Assembly (NCBI RefSeq): GCF_032854445.1
Contig: NC_088307.1
Coordinates: 17,746,017 to 17,810,016 of the forward strand
DNA length: 64,000 nucleotides
Origin: Liolophura sinensis
Taxonomy: Eukaryota > Mollusca > Polyplacophora > Chitonida > Chitonidae
Reading direction: 5' to 3'
Shown here: piece by piece, positions 23,821 to 34,189 of the stretch
Numbering within the stretch: the stretch's first letter is position 1
Layout of the letters: the number at the start of each line of letters is the position of its first letter
The notes under the pieces: model-generated
The model's database searches: none
Seen by the model: only the letters and a program-made list of their open reading frames with translations
Told to the model about the DNA's origin: nothing
Position numbers and translations under genes: made by a program

Positions 23821-24291
23821 ACACAGACCTCTAAAGAATCGTGTCGAACATCCAGACATGCAGCCAAAAGCGATCGAACAGGAGCTGGGTTGGAACGCAT
23901 TACAGTAATTGACGAAGGTCTTCGAACGTCTGGTGCAAATCTCCTTATACCTGGGTATTAGTAAGGCTATTGTGCATAAAACAAACGAACCAAAAGGCAA
24001 ATTAAATATTTTGGGGTCAGGCTCCATTTACGTCAGTGTGAATCTAACCAGTCGGAGAAATCTAGGTCTGGTATCTGTATGTTTTCATGTTATCTGTATA
24101 CAACCCCCAAGGCCTGTCTACAACGTCTCCGTCTGCCTCTTACAAAACGCCTAACTTGAGGCGGCAAACAAATGTCATAGACAAAATTTTCCCTTATTCT
24201 TCCATCGGTTGATTCTTTAGTTTGTAATCAATGGATTTCATTTATTTTTAAATATGTAACTTTTGATTGCACAGGAAGCTTCCTCATACAC
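23821..24291. other. No feature seen
   Basis: An open frame of 81 codons at 23909-24154 and one on the opposite strand overlap it; neither has a motif. Confidence 0.35.
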
Positions 24292-24293
24292 TA

Positions 24294-24553
24294 CACTCCA
24301 AAAATTAATATGTTAAATTTAATAGAAAGTCTGCTCTCTATGTTATGTTAGAATGTATTCTCTTATTATGACACAATGTTTTGTCATGTTCAACATAATA
24401 TCTTGTTAGTCTAATAGAATGGCTACGTTGAGTTAATAGAATATGTGTGTTATATTTAACAGAATAATCTGTTTTCAATAACAGAATACATTGTAGCATC
24501 ATTCAGACAACAGACTTCATGTTAAATTTAACAGATTCATTTTATATATACCG
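24294..24553 (+). mobile_element. MITE D, copy 1 (right end decayed)
   Basis: Starts after TA with CACTCCAAAAATTAATATGT and continues with AGAATGTATTCTCTTATTAT, TGTTAGTCTAATAGAATGGC and TTAATAGAATATGTGTG. These are shared in order with the copies at 39.8 and 49.7 kb. The right terminus, expected to read TTTTTTGAGTG, is mutated to TTTTATATATACC. No coding capacity. Confidence 0.8.
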
Positions 24554-24554
24554 T

Positions 24555-25232
24555 AATTATATTTTCTTTAGCCAGCAATCCTGTTCGGTGAATATTAATA
24601 ACTATTATGAAAAATAATACGAATTTGGGAAAAGATTTTATTATTATTATGTTCTTTTCAGTAATACAATTAATAACTAAACAAATTTGCTTTTAAATGT
24701 TGTGATCAACATTTGCGGTTTGCAAGTAGAGTACCGGTAGCCTGTATAAAAATCGGTCCTTTAGACGGCGTGTTACACTTAATAGACAGATGGTGTCTTC
24801 TAAAATTTCACCAATAATTGCACGGTCGTCTCCGACTCGACTCAGCCATATTTATAATTAAAGACTTCTGTGTTTTCCATTTTAAAAAAGACGCAAATCC
24901 TGAATAATGGAGTATCAACAAAGAGACGTTACCAAATATGGCTCTTCGACAATAGAAACGCTGAAGAATTTAGTCCAATACTGAAATCCCACACCTTTTA
25001 CGTCAGGGTTTCTTTTGATGACGGTTATCGTTGAAGGTTAGCAAAAATAATGGTTTGTTTAGCTCACGTGAGTTGGCAGTAAAATGGGACTTTCTGGCCA
25101 TCTTTTATTTACTTCAGTGTTAATTATGTTAATCGAGTTTGACATTAAAGCTTAGCTTCGAAGCTCGTGCCTGTATATTTTGGCACGTTTCGAGAATGGA
25201 GTATGTTCTGTATACTAACCTGTGTATGCTGT
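24555..25232. other. No feature seen
   Basis: AT-rich non-coding sequence between the MITE and a short tandem repeat. Confidence 0.35.
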
Positions 25233-25304
25233 GTGACTGAGTCAGAGCCTAATTCAATGAGTCAGAGCCTGATTCACTGAGTCACACTCTGATTCACTGA
25301 TTCG
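25233..25304 (+). repeat. 20-bp tandem repeat, about three and a half units
   Basis: GTCAGAGCCTGATTCACTGA-like units start at 25241, 25261 and 25281 with a few substitutions. Confidence 0.8.
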
Positions 25305-25315
25305 AAGGCTTCTTC

Positions 25316-25500
25316 ACACCCTTAAATTGTTAAAAATTAACACTTTTGAAGTGTTAAATGATTCAACATGTTAATTTGTGTAAAATGTGAATACCAGCAT
25401 CTTAAAATGTTACGTCGCGTATATGATTGTTTGGGAGTTGTTAAAATTACAAGAGTTTTTAACATTTATAATACGAAACACAGCATCAAATAGTGTTAAT
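25316..25500. repeat. AT-rich palindrome-rich segment, possible decayed MITE
   Basis: Contains TTGTTAAAAATTAACACTTT, AAGTGTTAAATGATTCAACA, and near the other end GTTTTTAACATTTATAATAC and AAATAGTGTTAATG. TTAACACTT-type words occur in both orientations. Suggestive of an old inverted-repeat element, but no clear termini. Confidence 0.25.
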
Positions 25501-25648
25501 GTCACATAAGATGTATACCGTTGCTTTAAAGCCTTTTCTAAACGTGAAGAGTTATGTAGTACCCGAGGATGCTATTCCCGAAGTTAACCGAAATCATCCG
25601 AAGTGTGATGCTCGGCGAAGTCACTGCCTGACCGTCAGCTCAGCGGCG

Positions 25649-25891
25649 ATCGAACTAATTTTGTTTTTCAAGTTTACGGATTTTTTCACACATGAATCAT
25701 TGATGTCCACGTTTTGGTCTATTCTTTGACGCAATGTGAGCCCTGTGAACCTTAGTTGGTGTGGTACGGTACCGACTCCGACAGTGGCAGGGGGAAATTA
25801 TTTCACCATATAAAGGTCCCATGGAAGCTCAAGGCATGAGTTGCGTTCTTTCCTAAGCCCACAACCTTACAATGTGCGTTCCTCGATTAAA
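25649..25891 (+). repeat. 5' LTR
   Basis: Matches 30982-31252 over most of its length, including GTCTATTCTTTGACGCA, GTGGTACGGTACCGACTCC and AGTGGCAGGGGGAAATTATT. It lacks two short segments present in the 3' LTR, after CATGAA and before TTTTGGTC. The left boundary is approximate because similarity fades upstream of TGTTTTTCAAG. Confidence 0.85.
25809..25814 (+). promoter_or_regulatory. TATA-like box in the 5' LTR
   Basis: TATAAA inside CACCATATAAAGG, conserved at 31169-31174 in the 3' LTR. Position within the LTR fits the U3 promoter. Inference only. Confidence 0.4.
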
Positions 25892-25909
25892 TGGTGGAAG
25901 CGGTTGGAT
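25892..25909 (+). promoter_or_regulatory. Candidate primer-binding site
   Basis: TGGTGGAAGCGGTTGGAT begins right at the end of the 5' LTR. LTR elements usually carry a TGG-starting match to a tRNA 3' end here. The tRNA could not be identified. Confidence 0.4.
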
Positions 25910-26420
25910 GGTGACAACATATTTCCCCCTGGTTGTGATTACCCGTGTGTGGCATGATAGTCAGATGAGTATGACGATGGACTGAAGATAAATTAAGCAA
26001 TTTTTTTAGTTCTTTACGGAATGATTAAAACAGTACAGTGTATTGTGATGCCGCTCACAATTTGTAATCAGATTCACACTAGCTGGTGTAACTTCAGCTA
26101 TGGCACAATTGTATCGCAGAGTCGGTGGTTCCGGGGCTCTGGGTTTACTTGACAAGTGACAGTACATTTTTATACAAAAACATACAGCATAGTAACAAAC
26201 AAGTTTTAACAAGGTTTACAGACATACAATTCTACAATAACGTACATGACTGGTCCTGATATGCAGCGTTGCGGTGAATTAAAACAGTAGGTGGTCACCA
26301 AGCCTACAGTTCCACTGCAAGACCAGATTAAAACAGATTATGTGTAAGGCCTGCTAACATTCACAATACAACACAGTGCACTGTGTACTTTTCAGTCATA
26401 TTCCGTGTGTAACTTTAATC

Positions 26421-27310
26421 ATGTCTGATGAGCAATTAGCTAAACTGTCTGCAGTGTTGGAGGCCTTGATGGTGCGTTTGAAAAGTCAGGATGAGAAGTT
26501 GATGCATGAACTCAGTGCTTCTAGAAACCAGGGTGCAGCTTCTGAGTACAGGCTTGTGATGGTTTTGCCTGGTAGGAAGCTGGACAAGTTCAGAGGAAAG
26601 CCAGACAAATCCTATGACGTAACAGCGCGTGAGTGGGTGGCTGACATGAAAAGTTATGCCAGGTCAAGGAGGCTAACTTCTCGTGATTTTTCAGCCTTCA
26701 TCTTGGACAACCTAGCAGGTCCTGCTCGGCTGGAAATCCAGGCTCGAGAATATGAGGTGCAAGAAGACCCTGAACAGATGTTAGAAATCATTCAGCGAGT
26801 GTTTGGTGATGGCGGTGAGCTCCACACCCATCAGTAGAGGTTCTACTCGTACAAGCAGCGCGAGGAGGATGTGCTGTCGTGCTCTTTGAACCTTGTCAAC
26901 TGTATGGTGGGATCTTAGAGCGTGAGCCGTCATACAGTAGTGGTCGCAAATTAGCTTTGAAGGGCCAATTAGCTGAATGAGTGAAGGGTGAGGGCCTACA
27001 AAGGGAACTTCACAGACTCAACATCGAGATGCCTGGATTGAGCTTCTTCGAGTTGCAGAACCGTGCCGTCAGTTGGTTGTCCATTGGTCGTTCAAGGAAG
27101 ACGTCAGTGGTGAAGTCTGCATCGACAAACGAGACTTCAGCCGAACAGGAATCCGTCGTCAAAAGGCAGGAGGAGGCTATTAAACAGCAGCAATTGCAGA
27201 TCGATGAGTTGCTGAAAACCACAAAGAAACTGTCGTAGTCCATGGAGAAACCCATCAAGAGGTGCTGGAACCTCTTCCGAAGCACTTCAGGCGTGATTGC
27301 CAAGAGCCGG
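26421..27310 (+). pseudogene. gag remnant of the LTR element
   Basis: Gag forms the particle that packages element RNA. The likely start is ATG 26421 (MSDEQLAKLSAVLEALMVRL); an upstream in-frame ATG at 26376 adds 15 residues. The capsid-like part contains GKLDKFRG-type and AREWVADMKSYAR sequence, then FILDNLAGPARLEI, common in gypsy gag. A TAG at 26835 interrupts it just before RFYSYKQREEDVLSCSL. Another stop and frame change fall near 26978. The C-terminal piece reads LQRELHRLNIEMPGLSFFEL and then a Gln/Glu-rich helix. A damaged CCHC zinc knuckle (RCWN then HFRRDC) lies near 27259-27302. Confidence 0.8.
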
Positions 27311-27329
27311 GGAAAGGCAAGTCCACATC

Positions 27330-27578
27330 ATTAAACAACTAAGACCTGCTGTGAAGGGCCGCGTGGTGGGTCTATGTAAGGAGAATGGCTCAATGTTACA
27401 CAAAGCTGTTTGGAATTGTCCTGAAACCATTGTGAAGTTGATGGGTCAAGGAGTAAGGTGTTTACTCGACACAAGCGCTCAGGTATTTACACTTGTGGAG
27501 TCTTTCAACAAAGAACACTCGTTCTGGAAAAATGTGATCTGGTCGACACCGGACACTTATCCGGATTTTTGCAGCTAA
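27330..27578 (+). pseudogene. Retroviral-type aspartic protease remnant
   Basis: The protease would cut the element polyprotein. The frame contains GVRCLLDTSAQVFTLV, which lines up with the LLDTGAQVS active-site signature. The Asp codon is at 27468 and the glycine after Thr is replaced by Ser, which should harm catalysis. The frame ends at a stop at 27576. Protease-like sequence continues in another frame (RIFAANGQDITVVVYI), where a flap and the second conserved region would be. Confidence 0.75.
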
Positions 27579-27599
27579 TGGACAAGACATAACCGTGGT

Positions 27600-28290
27600 G
27601 GTCTACATTCAACTAGACCTTGAGATGGCCAGACAAATTTACAAAGTTATGAGTTTGTGGAGAAGGGTCGAACAAAACTCGACGTTCCAGGTGCCATTGA
27701 CTCTAACATATTTAGGGACATGAGTAGGGCTGAGGGTGCTGAGAATCTGACTGGCGAAATGAAACAATTGTTGTCTCTGTATCAGGAAACACGAACAAGA
27801 GAAGGGTTTCCGACTTGTACAGTAAGAGTGTGGAATGCAATGTGAAGGTCAACACGGGAAGACCACGTCCAGATTTGATCGAAGAAAATAGAAATCTAGT
27901 TTTACCTCAGGGAGTTGGATTGGGACCAACCTGTGTCACCTACGACAAGACTGGTAAAGTGTTAGTGCAAGTAGCAAACTTTTGTGATAGGGATGCACAT
28001 TTCCGTCTCAAAACACGTGTCGGATTTCTGAGTGTGGCAGATTTGGAGCCGTGCGTAGAATTTGTTCAGGTTGGTGTCAATGAAGTGGAAGAGCGACTGG
28101 ATGGACGGATGTCTGAGGTGACCAAGTCGACGAGTGATTTGCTGTCGAGAATAGATATTGGCGCACACTTGGAAGAGTCGCAGCGTAGAACCTTGGAGAC
28201 TCTGATCCACAAGCGCAGAGATGTCTTCAGCTGGCCTGAACATGACGAACAAAAAACGCTGATGTTCCAGTAAGGCTTTCATATTGGAGA
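27600..28290 (+). pseudogene. Protease-RT linker and start of RT, broken
   Basis: Two shifted frames (27657-27842 and 27815-28273) read IDSNIFRDM, CNVKVNTGRPRPDLIEE and VLVQVANFCDRDAHFRLKTR, a pattern typical of the region between protease and RT in gypsy elements. This is followed by LEESQRRTLETLIHKRRDVFSW, the usual lead-in to the RT fingers. The frame stops at 28271 and RT-like sequence continues in other frames (about 28275-28420). Confidence 0.7.
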
Positions 28291-28299
28291 ATCCCACCA

Positions 28300-28930
28300 C
28301 ACTTGTGGGCGAAAGTTCGAGACTATTTGAAGAAATGTCTGACTATTGTGCATCCTCTACCACGCTTTGAGGAAGCTCTTGATGTGCTTAAGGACGCCAA
28401 GTTTGCAGTTTTGACTTGGCCCATGGCTTTAACCAAATACCAGTAGCTTCAAAAGACAATGAAAAAACTGCATTTAGAGTGGCCACAGCAGGGCTTTACA
28501 AATATCGAAGGATGCCCTTCGGTCTAACAGGAGCCCCCGCAACCTTCATGAGGTTAATGGACAAACTGTTGGGTGACCAAAGTTTCCAGACCATCTTGAT
28601 CTATCTGGATGACATTTTGGTGTTTGGGAGCAGTTTTGAGCAAACAATCGAGAGGCTGGATATGGTATTATCTAGTCTTGGTGCAGCATATTTAAAAGTA
28701 AAGCCAGAGAAGTGACAACTATTCAAGAAGAGACTTTGATACCCTGGGCATATAGTATCAGAAGCAGGAATCAAGCCTGATCCCGACAAGATTGAAGCGG
28801 TGACGAAATGGCCAACACCGAAAACAGAGACAGAATTAAGATGGTTCCTTGGGCTGGCCGGATACTATGGGCGTTTTGTTAGGGATTTTGCTAAAATTGC
28901 GGCTCCTCTTCGCAGACTTGGGACCTAAGC
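28300..28930 (+). pseudogene. Reverse transcriptase remnant (YLDD intact)
   Basis: RT copies element RNA to DNA. The main open piece (28416-28715) contains NQIPVASKDNEKTAF, YKYRRMPFGLTGAPATFMRL and TILIYLDDILVFGSS. The catalytic YLDD is intact at 28602-28613. Downstream, after a TGA at 28713, the thumb and connection read GHIVSEAGIKPDPDKIEAV and LAGYYGRFVRDFAKIAAPL. The upstream catalytic Asp region (expected in a DLxxGFNQ context) is disrupted: the sequence before NQIP reads LTWPMAL. Not functional. Confidence 0.93.
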
Positions 28931-28959
28931 TGTGATGTAGCCTTTGCAGACCTGAAAGA

Positions 28960-29400
28960 CAAGTTAACTTCAGCCTCGCTGTTAGGATTCCCTGATTTCA
29001 ATCGACCCTTTATTTTAGAGATCGCTGCTAGATATCTAGGGCGTGGGGAAGTGCTCAGCCAGGATCAGGAAGATGGCCGTCGTGTTCTTGGCTATGCCAG
29101 TCGGGCACTCCGGGAAAATGAAAAGAACATGGGGAGCTATAGTAGTCGTAAGCTAGAGTTCCTAGTCTTAAAACGGGCTGTAACCGAGAAATTCAAGGAC
29201 CTCCTTCTGGGAACTGAATGTGTGGCCTACACTGACAACGACCCGCCTTCGTATATACAGTCCATCAGAAGCGAATCAAGTGCAGCTGAGCTGAGAAGGG
29301 TGCCAGAGCTGGCCAGCTACAATCTAGTCATCAAACATCGCTCAGGAAAGGTAAACCGAAATGCTGACTCCCTCAGTCGTAGGGTTTCACATATGCCAGA
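28960..29400 (+). pseudogene. RNase H remnant
   Basis: RNase H removes the RNA template. In the frame of 29051-29521 one sees EVLSQDQEDGRRVLGYASRA, SSRKLEFLVLKRAVTEKFKD, CVAYTDNDPPSYI, then HRSGKVNRNADSLSRR, the usual gypsy RNase H pattern. The first catalytic Asp, expected just before YLG, appears as Ala (EIAARYLG). The Glu in KLEFL and the Asp residues in YTDN and NADSLSR are kept. Confidence 0.9.
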
Positions 29401-29439
29401 AACGACCTACCTCGAGGAGACGCATGCGTCATTCGTCTC

Positions 29440-30300
29440 GGGCTCCGTCTCAGGACCTACACAGACTACCCTGTCGAAGGAAGTGCGACACAAACTGAAT
29501 GGTTTGGTTCACCAGATCTGAACCGAGGAAGTCAAACCAGACACCAGCTGCTACATTGTCGGTGATAACCGAGTCTCCAACGCAGCTATATGCTCTGCAA
29601 GCAGATGATCCTGTTATTGGTAGAGTCATCAGTCTTAGGTCCAGGAAAACGGTTACGAAGACACAACTATGCAAGGAGAGTGGCGAAGTGCAAGCATTGT
29701 GGGCAATGGGCGACCGATGGAATCATGTATGGGCGAGTAACCATCGGTGGAAAGCCTGTTGAAAACGTACTGGTCGTCTGAGACATCTACACTAAATTCA
29801 CGCAGGCATTCCCAGCGAAGGACCAAACAGTAGTGACCGTTCACTGCTAGGATTCTTTTCACAGAGTGGTTTGTCAAGTATGGCATACCAGAGCGGTTGA
29901 ACAGTGATCAAGGATGGGGTTTTGAAGGTAAAATTGTGGATGCTTTCTGCAAATTGTACGGTATTGCCACCTGCAAGGAAACGGTAATTGCGAGAGGTTT
30001 AACAAGACTATGCATAATCTGTGGAGAACAATCCCCCAGGAAATGAATCGGAATTGGTCAAGTATGCTTCCTGGACTACTATACGCATAAAACTGCACTC
30101 CACACGCCACAACAGGATTTGCTCCGTTTTACGTTTTCTTCGGTCGGGAACCAAGATTACTGGTCGACTTTCTTCTGGCCAAGCCTGCTGAGAACATTGA
30201 GGAGGAATGGGTGTATGAGTATCAACAGTGCCTACCTGTTGCCTTCAAGTTGGCAATGTGAACGAACTGAGAAAGCACTATTGAATCGAGCCATTGCAAT
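29440..30300 (+). pseudogene. Integrase remnant with internal deletions
   Basis: Integrase inserts the DNA copy. VAKCKHCGQWATDG lies near 29680-29730, close to where an integrase zinc region ends. It is followed directly by GGKPVENVLVV, stop, DIYTKFTQAFPAKDQTV, so the part carrying the first catalytic Asp is deleted. NSDQGWGFEGKIVDAF (second Asp, 29905-29907) and a QGNGNCERFNKT-like piece (Glu at 29992-29994) follow, with a frameshift and loss of the usual YHP segment. Later FFGREPRL-like and PAENIEEEWVYEY pieces match gypsy integrase C-terminal halves across further frameshifts. Confidence 0.85.
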
Positions 30301-30595
30301 GTCTAATGACAAGCCCTTTATCGTTGGGTCCAGAGTGTTCATTCGTAATCATTTGAGGACTCGACATAAGATACATGACATTTGGAGTGACAACCCATTC
30401 AAGATCATAAAGAGGTGCGACAACAATGTGTACATGATCAAATCCTTAACAGGAGATCGTGAAGAGAAACGTGTTCATCGTTCTGAGTTGTTGGACTCAC
30501 GTGTTCTTGTTGAGGATATTCAGCCGTCAGCAAAGTCATCATCTTCAGCAAATGATGACAGTAAATCGTCGGACAGCGGTTTGGACGTGGAATAA
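30300..30595 (+). pseudogene. Integrase C-terminal DNA-binding part
   Basis: Open frame with RTRHKIHDIWSDNPFKIIKR, NNVYMIKSLTGDREEKRVHR and SELLDS. The P-K-I--R-DNVY-I---G--K-VHRSEL pattern is standard for the C-terminal region of gypsy-type integrases. The frame ends at a TAA at 30593. A Ser-rich acidic tail follows the motif. Confidence 0.8.
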
Positions 30596-30598
30596 GAA

Positions 30599-30925
30599 GT
30601 GGAATGGGTGGGATTGCTTGGTGGACGCGAGGACTCCGAAGTGACATCAACAGACGGCGTGGAGTTGGAGACGTCGCTTGGTAGCATAGATACTACTGAG
30701 TACAAAGTAGGGGAGCCAACTGAAGAGGCCAAGGCTCCTCCTGTGCTACGTCGGAGTACGCGCTCAAGAGCAGGGACCCACAGTAACATCCACAAACTGC
30801 CTAAGTCTGTGGTAAGCAAGAGATTAAAAAATGGTTCTTCGATGGACCCATCTGTGTTAGCAAACATTAGCCAGACCCAAATACTTTTAGTCCAGATGTT
30901 GTCCGGGATGCAATCCCACACCTAG
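30599..30925 (+). pseudogene. C-terminal tail frame of the LTR element
   Basis: Continues directly after the stop at 30593 and reads VLRRSTRSRAGTHSNIHKLP with PKSV beyond. The LRRSTR-AG-HSN-H-LP pattern is common in tails after integrase in gypsy-like elements of invertebrates and fish. It probably belonged to the same polyprotein before the stop arose. Confidence 0.7.
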
Positions 30926-30946
30926 CTATTAGTTGTTTTGGGGACT

Positions 30947-30968
30947 ATATTGTCAGAAACGACAATAT
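30947..30968. repeat. Perfect 8-bp-stem hairpin before the 3' LTR
   Basis: ATATTGTC, loop AGAAAC, GACAATAT. It lies between the end of the coding region and the 3' LTR, near where the polypurine tract should be. Confidence 0.7.
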
Positions 30969-30970
30969 TC

Positions 30971-30981
30971 AAGTAGCGGTG
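30971..30981 (+). promoter_or_regulatory. Possible polypurine tract, degraded
   Basis: AAGTAGCGGTG immediately before the inferred 3' LTR start (TGTGAACAG). Purine-rich but interrupted, consistent with a decayed plus-strand primer site. Confidence 0.3.
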
Positions 30982-31252
30982 TGTGAACAGTTATTGTTTG
31001 TCAAGTTTACGGATTTTTTCATACATGAAAGTCCTGGGGTGAATTATTGATGTACACGGTGACCGTCGACGTTTCGGTCTATTCTTTGACGCACTGTGAA
31101 CCTTGTGAGCCTTAGTTGGTGTGGTACGGTACCGACTCCGACAGTGGCAGGGGGAAATTATTTCACCATATAAAGATCCCCGTGGAAACTCAAGGTATAA
31201 GTTGTGTTCTTTTCTAAGCCCACAACCTTACAGTGTGCTTTCCTCGATTACA
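30982..31252 (+). repeat. 3' LTR
   Basis: Pairs with 25649-25891. It ends TCCTCGATTACA, and the 5' copy ends TCCTCGATTAAA. It carries two extra segments (AGTCCTGGGGTGA near 31029 and GGTGACCGTCGAC near 31057) absent from the 5' LTR. The two LTRs are clearly not identical, so the element is old. Confidence 0.88.
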
Positions 31253-31284
31253 TAAACTTTTAACAAACCTTTGGCAAAGTGTAT

Positions 31285-31575
31285 AATATCACATTATTGC
31301 TTTTAGTGAATTAAATGTGATGACAAAACAGTCTTTTGAGTATTTGTCAATGACGTCTAATAGATTTCACTTTGATAATTTTTATCTAATTCTACTTAAG
31401 CCATGGTGTCAGGGGTATGTAAGCGGCTATCATTTCAACATTTACATGAACAGTTAGAATAAAACTCTAACTAAGCTAAATTTACAAGAGGTCGGATTTA
31501 ACTGGTTATTTGTGACCATTTGCCAGGAATCACACTGTCCTCGCTGCTCTGGTTTTACTCTCCATTCTGTAGTCT
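31285..31575 (+). repeat. Interspersed family C copy
   Basis: Begins a few bases after the LTR element. Contains GTCAATGACGTCTAATAGAT, TTAAGCCATGGTGTCAGGGG, CATTTACATGAACAGTTAGA, ATAAAACTCTAACT, GACCATTTGCCAGGAATCAC and TCGCTGCTCTGGTTTTACTC. The same words occur in the same order at 50.8-51.0 and 63.5-63.9 kb. Non-coding. Confidence 0.85.
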
Positions 31576-32154
31576 TTAATCAGATAGCACGTGAATACTA
31601 ATGCTATTTTGTGGAATTAATACAATGAAAATAGGTCATATTTATGAGAATTTGGGGAATTAACGAATCTTTGTGCAATTATAAGTGTAGGACTCTTATT
31701 GAATGCTGGCATTTCAAACGAACCAAAACGGAATTCTCTTTAGTTTGCTGGATCTCACGAAACACGGTAGTGACATCAGCCTCGCGTGCTCGTGACGTCA
31801 CATGTCGTCAGCGCTTTTGCGTATGTGTGTCTGGTACTGTAACAATAGCCGGTGACATTTATGAATAATAAGCAAGCAGCTGACATTACAAACCCAAAAC
31901 AGTGTGTTTCATTTGTGTGAATTTCAATCCACAAAGGGGGAGGTCATAAATTATGAATGGCATCCATGTACACTATTATTATCAGACAAACGAACATGCT
32001 CTGGTTATTTGATGTATGTTTAGCATGTTGTAGCATTTAAGGTCATGAAATGACACTACTGTACATGTGTGTATGGGCACCATCTTTGTTCAAAGCGTTA
32101 TTGTTTTCGTGTCTATATTTGATACCCTCAAGTGGTATAATTTATAACATGGAC
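31576..32154. other. No feature seen
   Basis: Contains motif-free open frames of 74 and 61 codons. The second (32050-32235) is mainly the start of the next repeat. Confidence 0.35.
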
Positions 32155-32447
32155 TTCTCAGAGACTGGCGTAAACTTGGGGTTTGGAGAAACTGGCGTAT
32201 ACTTGGGGTTCTGTGAAACTGACGTCAATTTATAGTTTAGAGAAACTTGCGTAAACTATATAGGTTTAGAGAAACTGATATAAATTAGGGGTTCGGAGAG
32301 GTTGGCGTAACCTTGTGATTCAGAGGAACTGGCGTAAAATAGGTATTCGGAGAAACTGGCGTAATCTTGGGATTTGGGGAAACTGGCGTAAACTTGGGGT
32401 TTGGAGAAAATGACATGAACTAGGGGTTCAGAGGAACTGGCGTAAAG
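32155..32447 (+). repeat. 27-bp minisatellite, about ten units
   Basis: Unit close to AAACTGGCGTAAACTTGGGG plus TTTGGAG. Starts at 32164, 32191, 32218 and 32245 give a period of 27, with a 30-bp step later. Because 27 is a multiple of three, open frames exist on both strands (for example 32256-32540 minus) with SEP/YAS-like repeats. These are repeat artefacts. Confidence 0.9.
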
Positions 32448-33104
32448 AGAAACGAATGCAATCAATCGAACTGAAATGTCGCACCTTTTACCTACAATGC
32501 GGTCATGGGAACTGGAAAATGAAAGATGGGTAAAAATCATCGGAATTAAGAGAAGACGTCGTACTGGTCTTCCACAGTTTACACAACCTTGGTTGTACGC
32601 CTATTAGACAAATTTACTGAAGGATTTGGGATATTTAGGATAAAAACATTTTAAGAAACAATAAATTACGTCAAATTTTAAAAGTACATAATCCGAAATA
32701 TTTTGTGAGTGAGTGAGTGCTTGTGGTTTAACAGCAGTCCCCAAACTCTTATAATCTCTATAGTCTCTATTGAAACATTCAATGTCCAATACAAATATTG
32801 GTATCTCAATCGGACTTTGATTGTAATTCAATCCTTTGCTTGATCTCGCAATTCACATACGATTTCATTTCTATGCTCTCAGTGTTGTCAAGGGCTGGCA
32901 AATTTGTTATATAGTTATATTTTAGATTTCACCAATTATATGCAACTTTATTGTATGTTTGATTGTGTTTATAACACGTAAAGCGAGAATTTTCACTTCT
33001 ATGACGATGATATTCATTACAAATCGGAAGGCGACGATTTTCTACCGATGCGGGTGGCAAAAGCGTGGCCTAGTCAAATTGAAGATAAAATCAAAAAATG
33101 TTAG
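32448..33104. other. Mostly featureless, with a GTGAGTGAGTGAGTGCTT word
   Basis: At 32705-32735 GTGAGTGAGTGAGTGCTTGT is followed by GGTTTAACAGC. The same word forms the 22-bp insertion at 48336-48357, so this is likely the end of a SINE-type repeat whose body is not preserved. No gene. Confidence 0.4.
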
Positions 33105-33275
33105 CATTGTTTACCCCCATGTAAATACCTGACATATCCATAACTAAGCCGTGGACTAATTCAGACAGCTGGGGCTGGATTCGAACCCGCGACCTCATTC
33201 ATTGATCAATGCCCTGACAGTTGGAGTAATTCACGCATGGCATTAACCGTATGAGCCGATGAAACCCCTAACTCT
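33105..33275 (-). mobile_element. SINE F head fragment
   Basis: On the minus strand: TCGGCTCATACGGTTAATGC as an A-box-like start, then GAGGTCGCGGGTTCGAATCC as a perfect-looking B box, then a short body. A similar head is at 56.3-56.4 kb. A real tRNA would need a 3' acceptor stem, and none is seen. Confidence 0.6.
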
Positions 33276-34140
33276 TTCTTCGTATTTTTGTTTTAAACTT
33301 AAGTAAGCGATGCAATTTTGCTCGTTTACAGAAAATCCATTTTAGGCGCTTCAAAATTATATGTAAACCTATTTATGGGTCAATGGAACATTATCGATCT
33401 GTTTTCCTGATAAGATCATATCTGTATGGAGAAGCAACCGCTCGTGTTCTACTTTCACGTGCAGAGAATACTTGATATCCACTCATCTTATTGAACACCA
33501 TAAAGCTCAGTTAAATAACACACCAGTCCTTGAAACAAGAACGCTTTTAAAAAATGGCGCAGGCGCCAGGAAAGCGCCTCTTGTGTGGCTAACGGTTTGT
33601 TATGCTTGCAAAAAAGGCCATTATCTTATCCACGAGGCACGAACAGTTTTTATTGGGCAGACACTTCATATCAGACCAGGTTATGGAAACGACGACGTGG
33701 ATGAACAGGCCGTGCAAGAATAAACAACAAAATAGTTCCACTAACGGGATTTGTGCTTAGGATTTCATCGCTGTTTCCTTTCCTTCAAGCTGACGTTCTG
33801 TCCTTAAATACGGAAGTATAAACTATCGGCTACTTACAATACGGCTTTGTTTTTTCCTTTACTTAAACCCGTTTTTGATGCCATTTCGTTTGGCTAATGG
33901 ATTTCCTGCAGCGTAAATTGAATAGTGGATTAAAACAGTTTTTAAAAAAATCAAGCAGAATAATTTCTAGAGAGAATTTCTTTCTTTCGCGTAGTAAGAT
34001 TGACCGAGTTCGGTATGAGAATGTCCCTATGTGCTGCTAAACTGAATTGATAGTTCCTCATTCAGTAAATTACACCATAAAACTAATCCCTGCGGCCTAT
34101 CAGTATTTAACACTTCTTTTATTTTATGTCTCACACCCAC
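33276..34140. other. No feature seen
   Basis: An 83-codon open frame at 33472-33723 contains no recognisable motif. Rest is AT-rich non-coding sequence. Confidence 0.35.
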
Positions 34141-34189
34141 TGTTGTATTCATAGAAGCTCTTTATTTTGCCAGCGTGTTGTATTTCCCT

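Larger units (their letters stand above)
25649..31252 (+). mobile_element. Ty3/gypsy-like LTR retrotransposon, full length but dead
   Basis: Two similar LTRs (25649-25891 and 30982-31252) bracket an interior with gag, aspartic protease, RT with YLDD, RNase H and integrase in that order. RT-RNase H before integrase is the Ty3/gypsy arrangement. All domains are broken by stops and frameshifts and some catalytic residues are lost. The LTRs differ by several indels and substitutions, so the insertion is old. No convincing five-base target duplication was found. No envelope-like frame follows integrase. Confidence 0.92.

Noticed and set aside
25649-31252. Endogenous retrovirus with an envelope gene
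   Set aside because: No envelope-like frame lies between integrase and the 3' LTR. The short frame there is the usual gypsy-type integrase tail.
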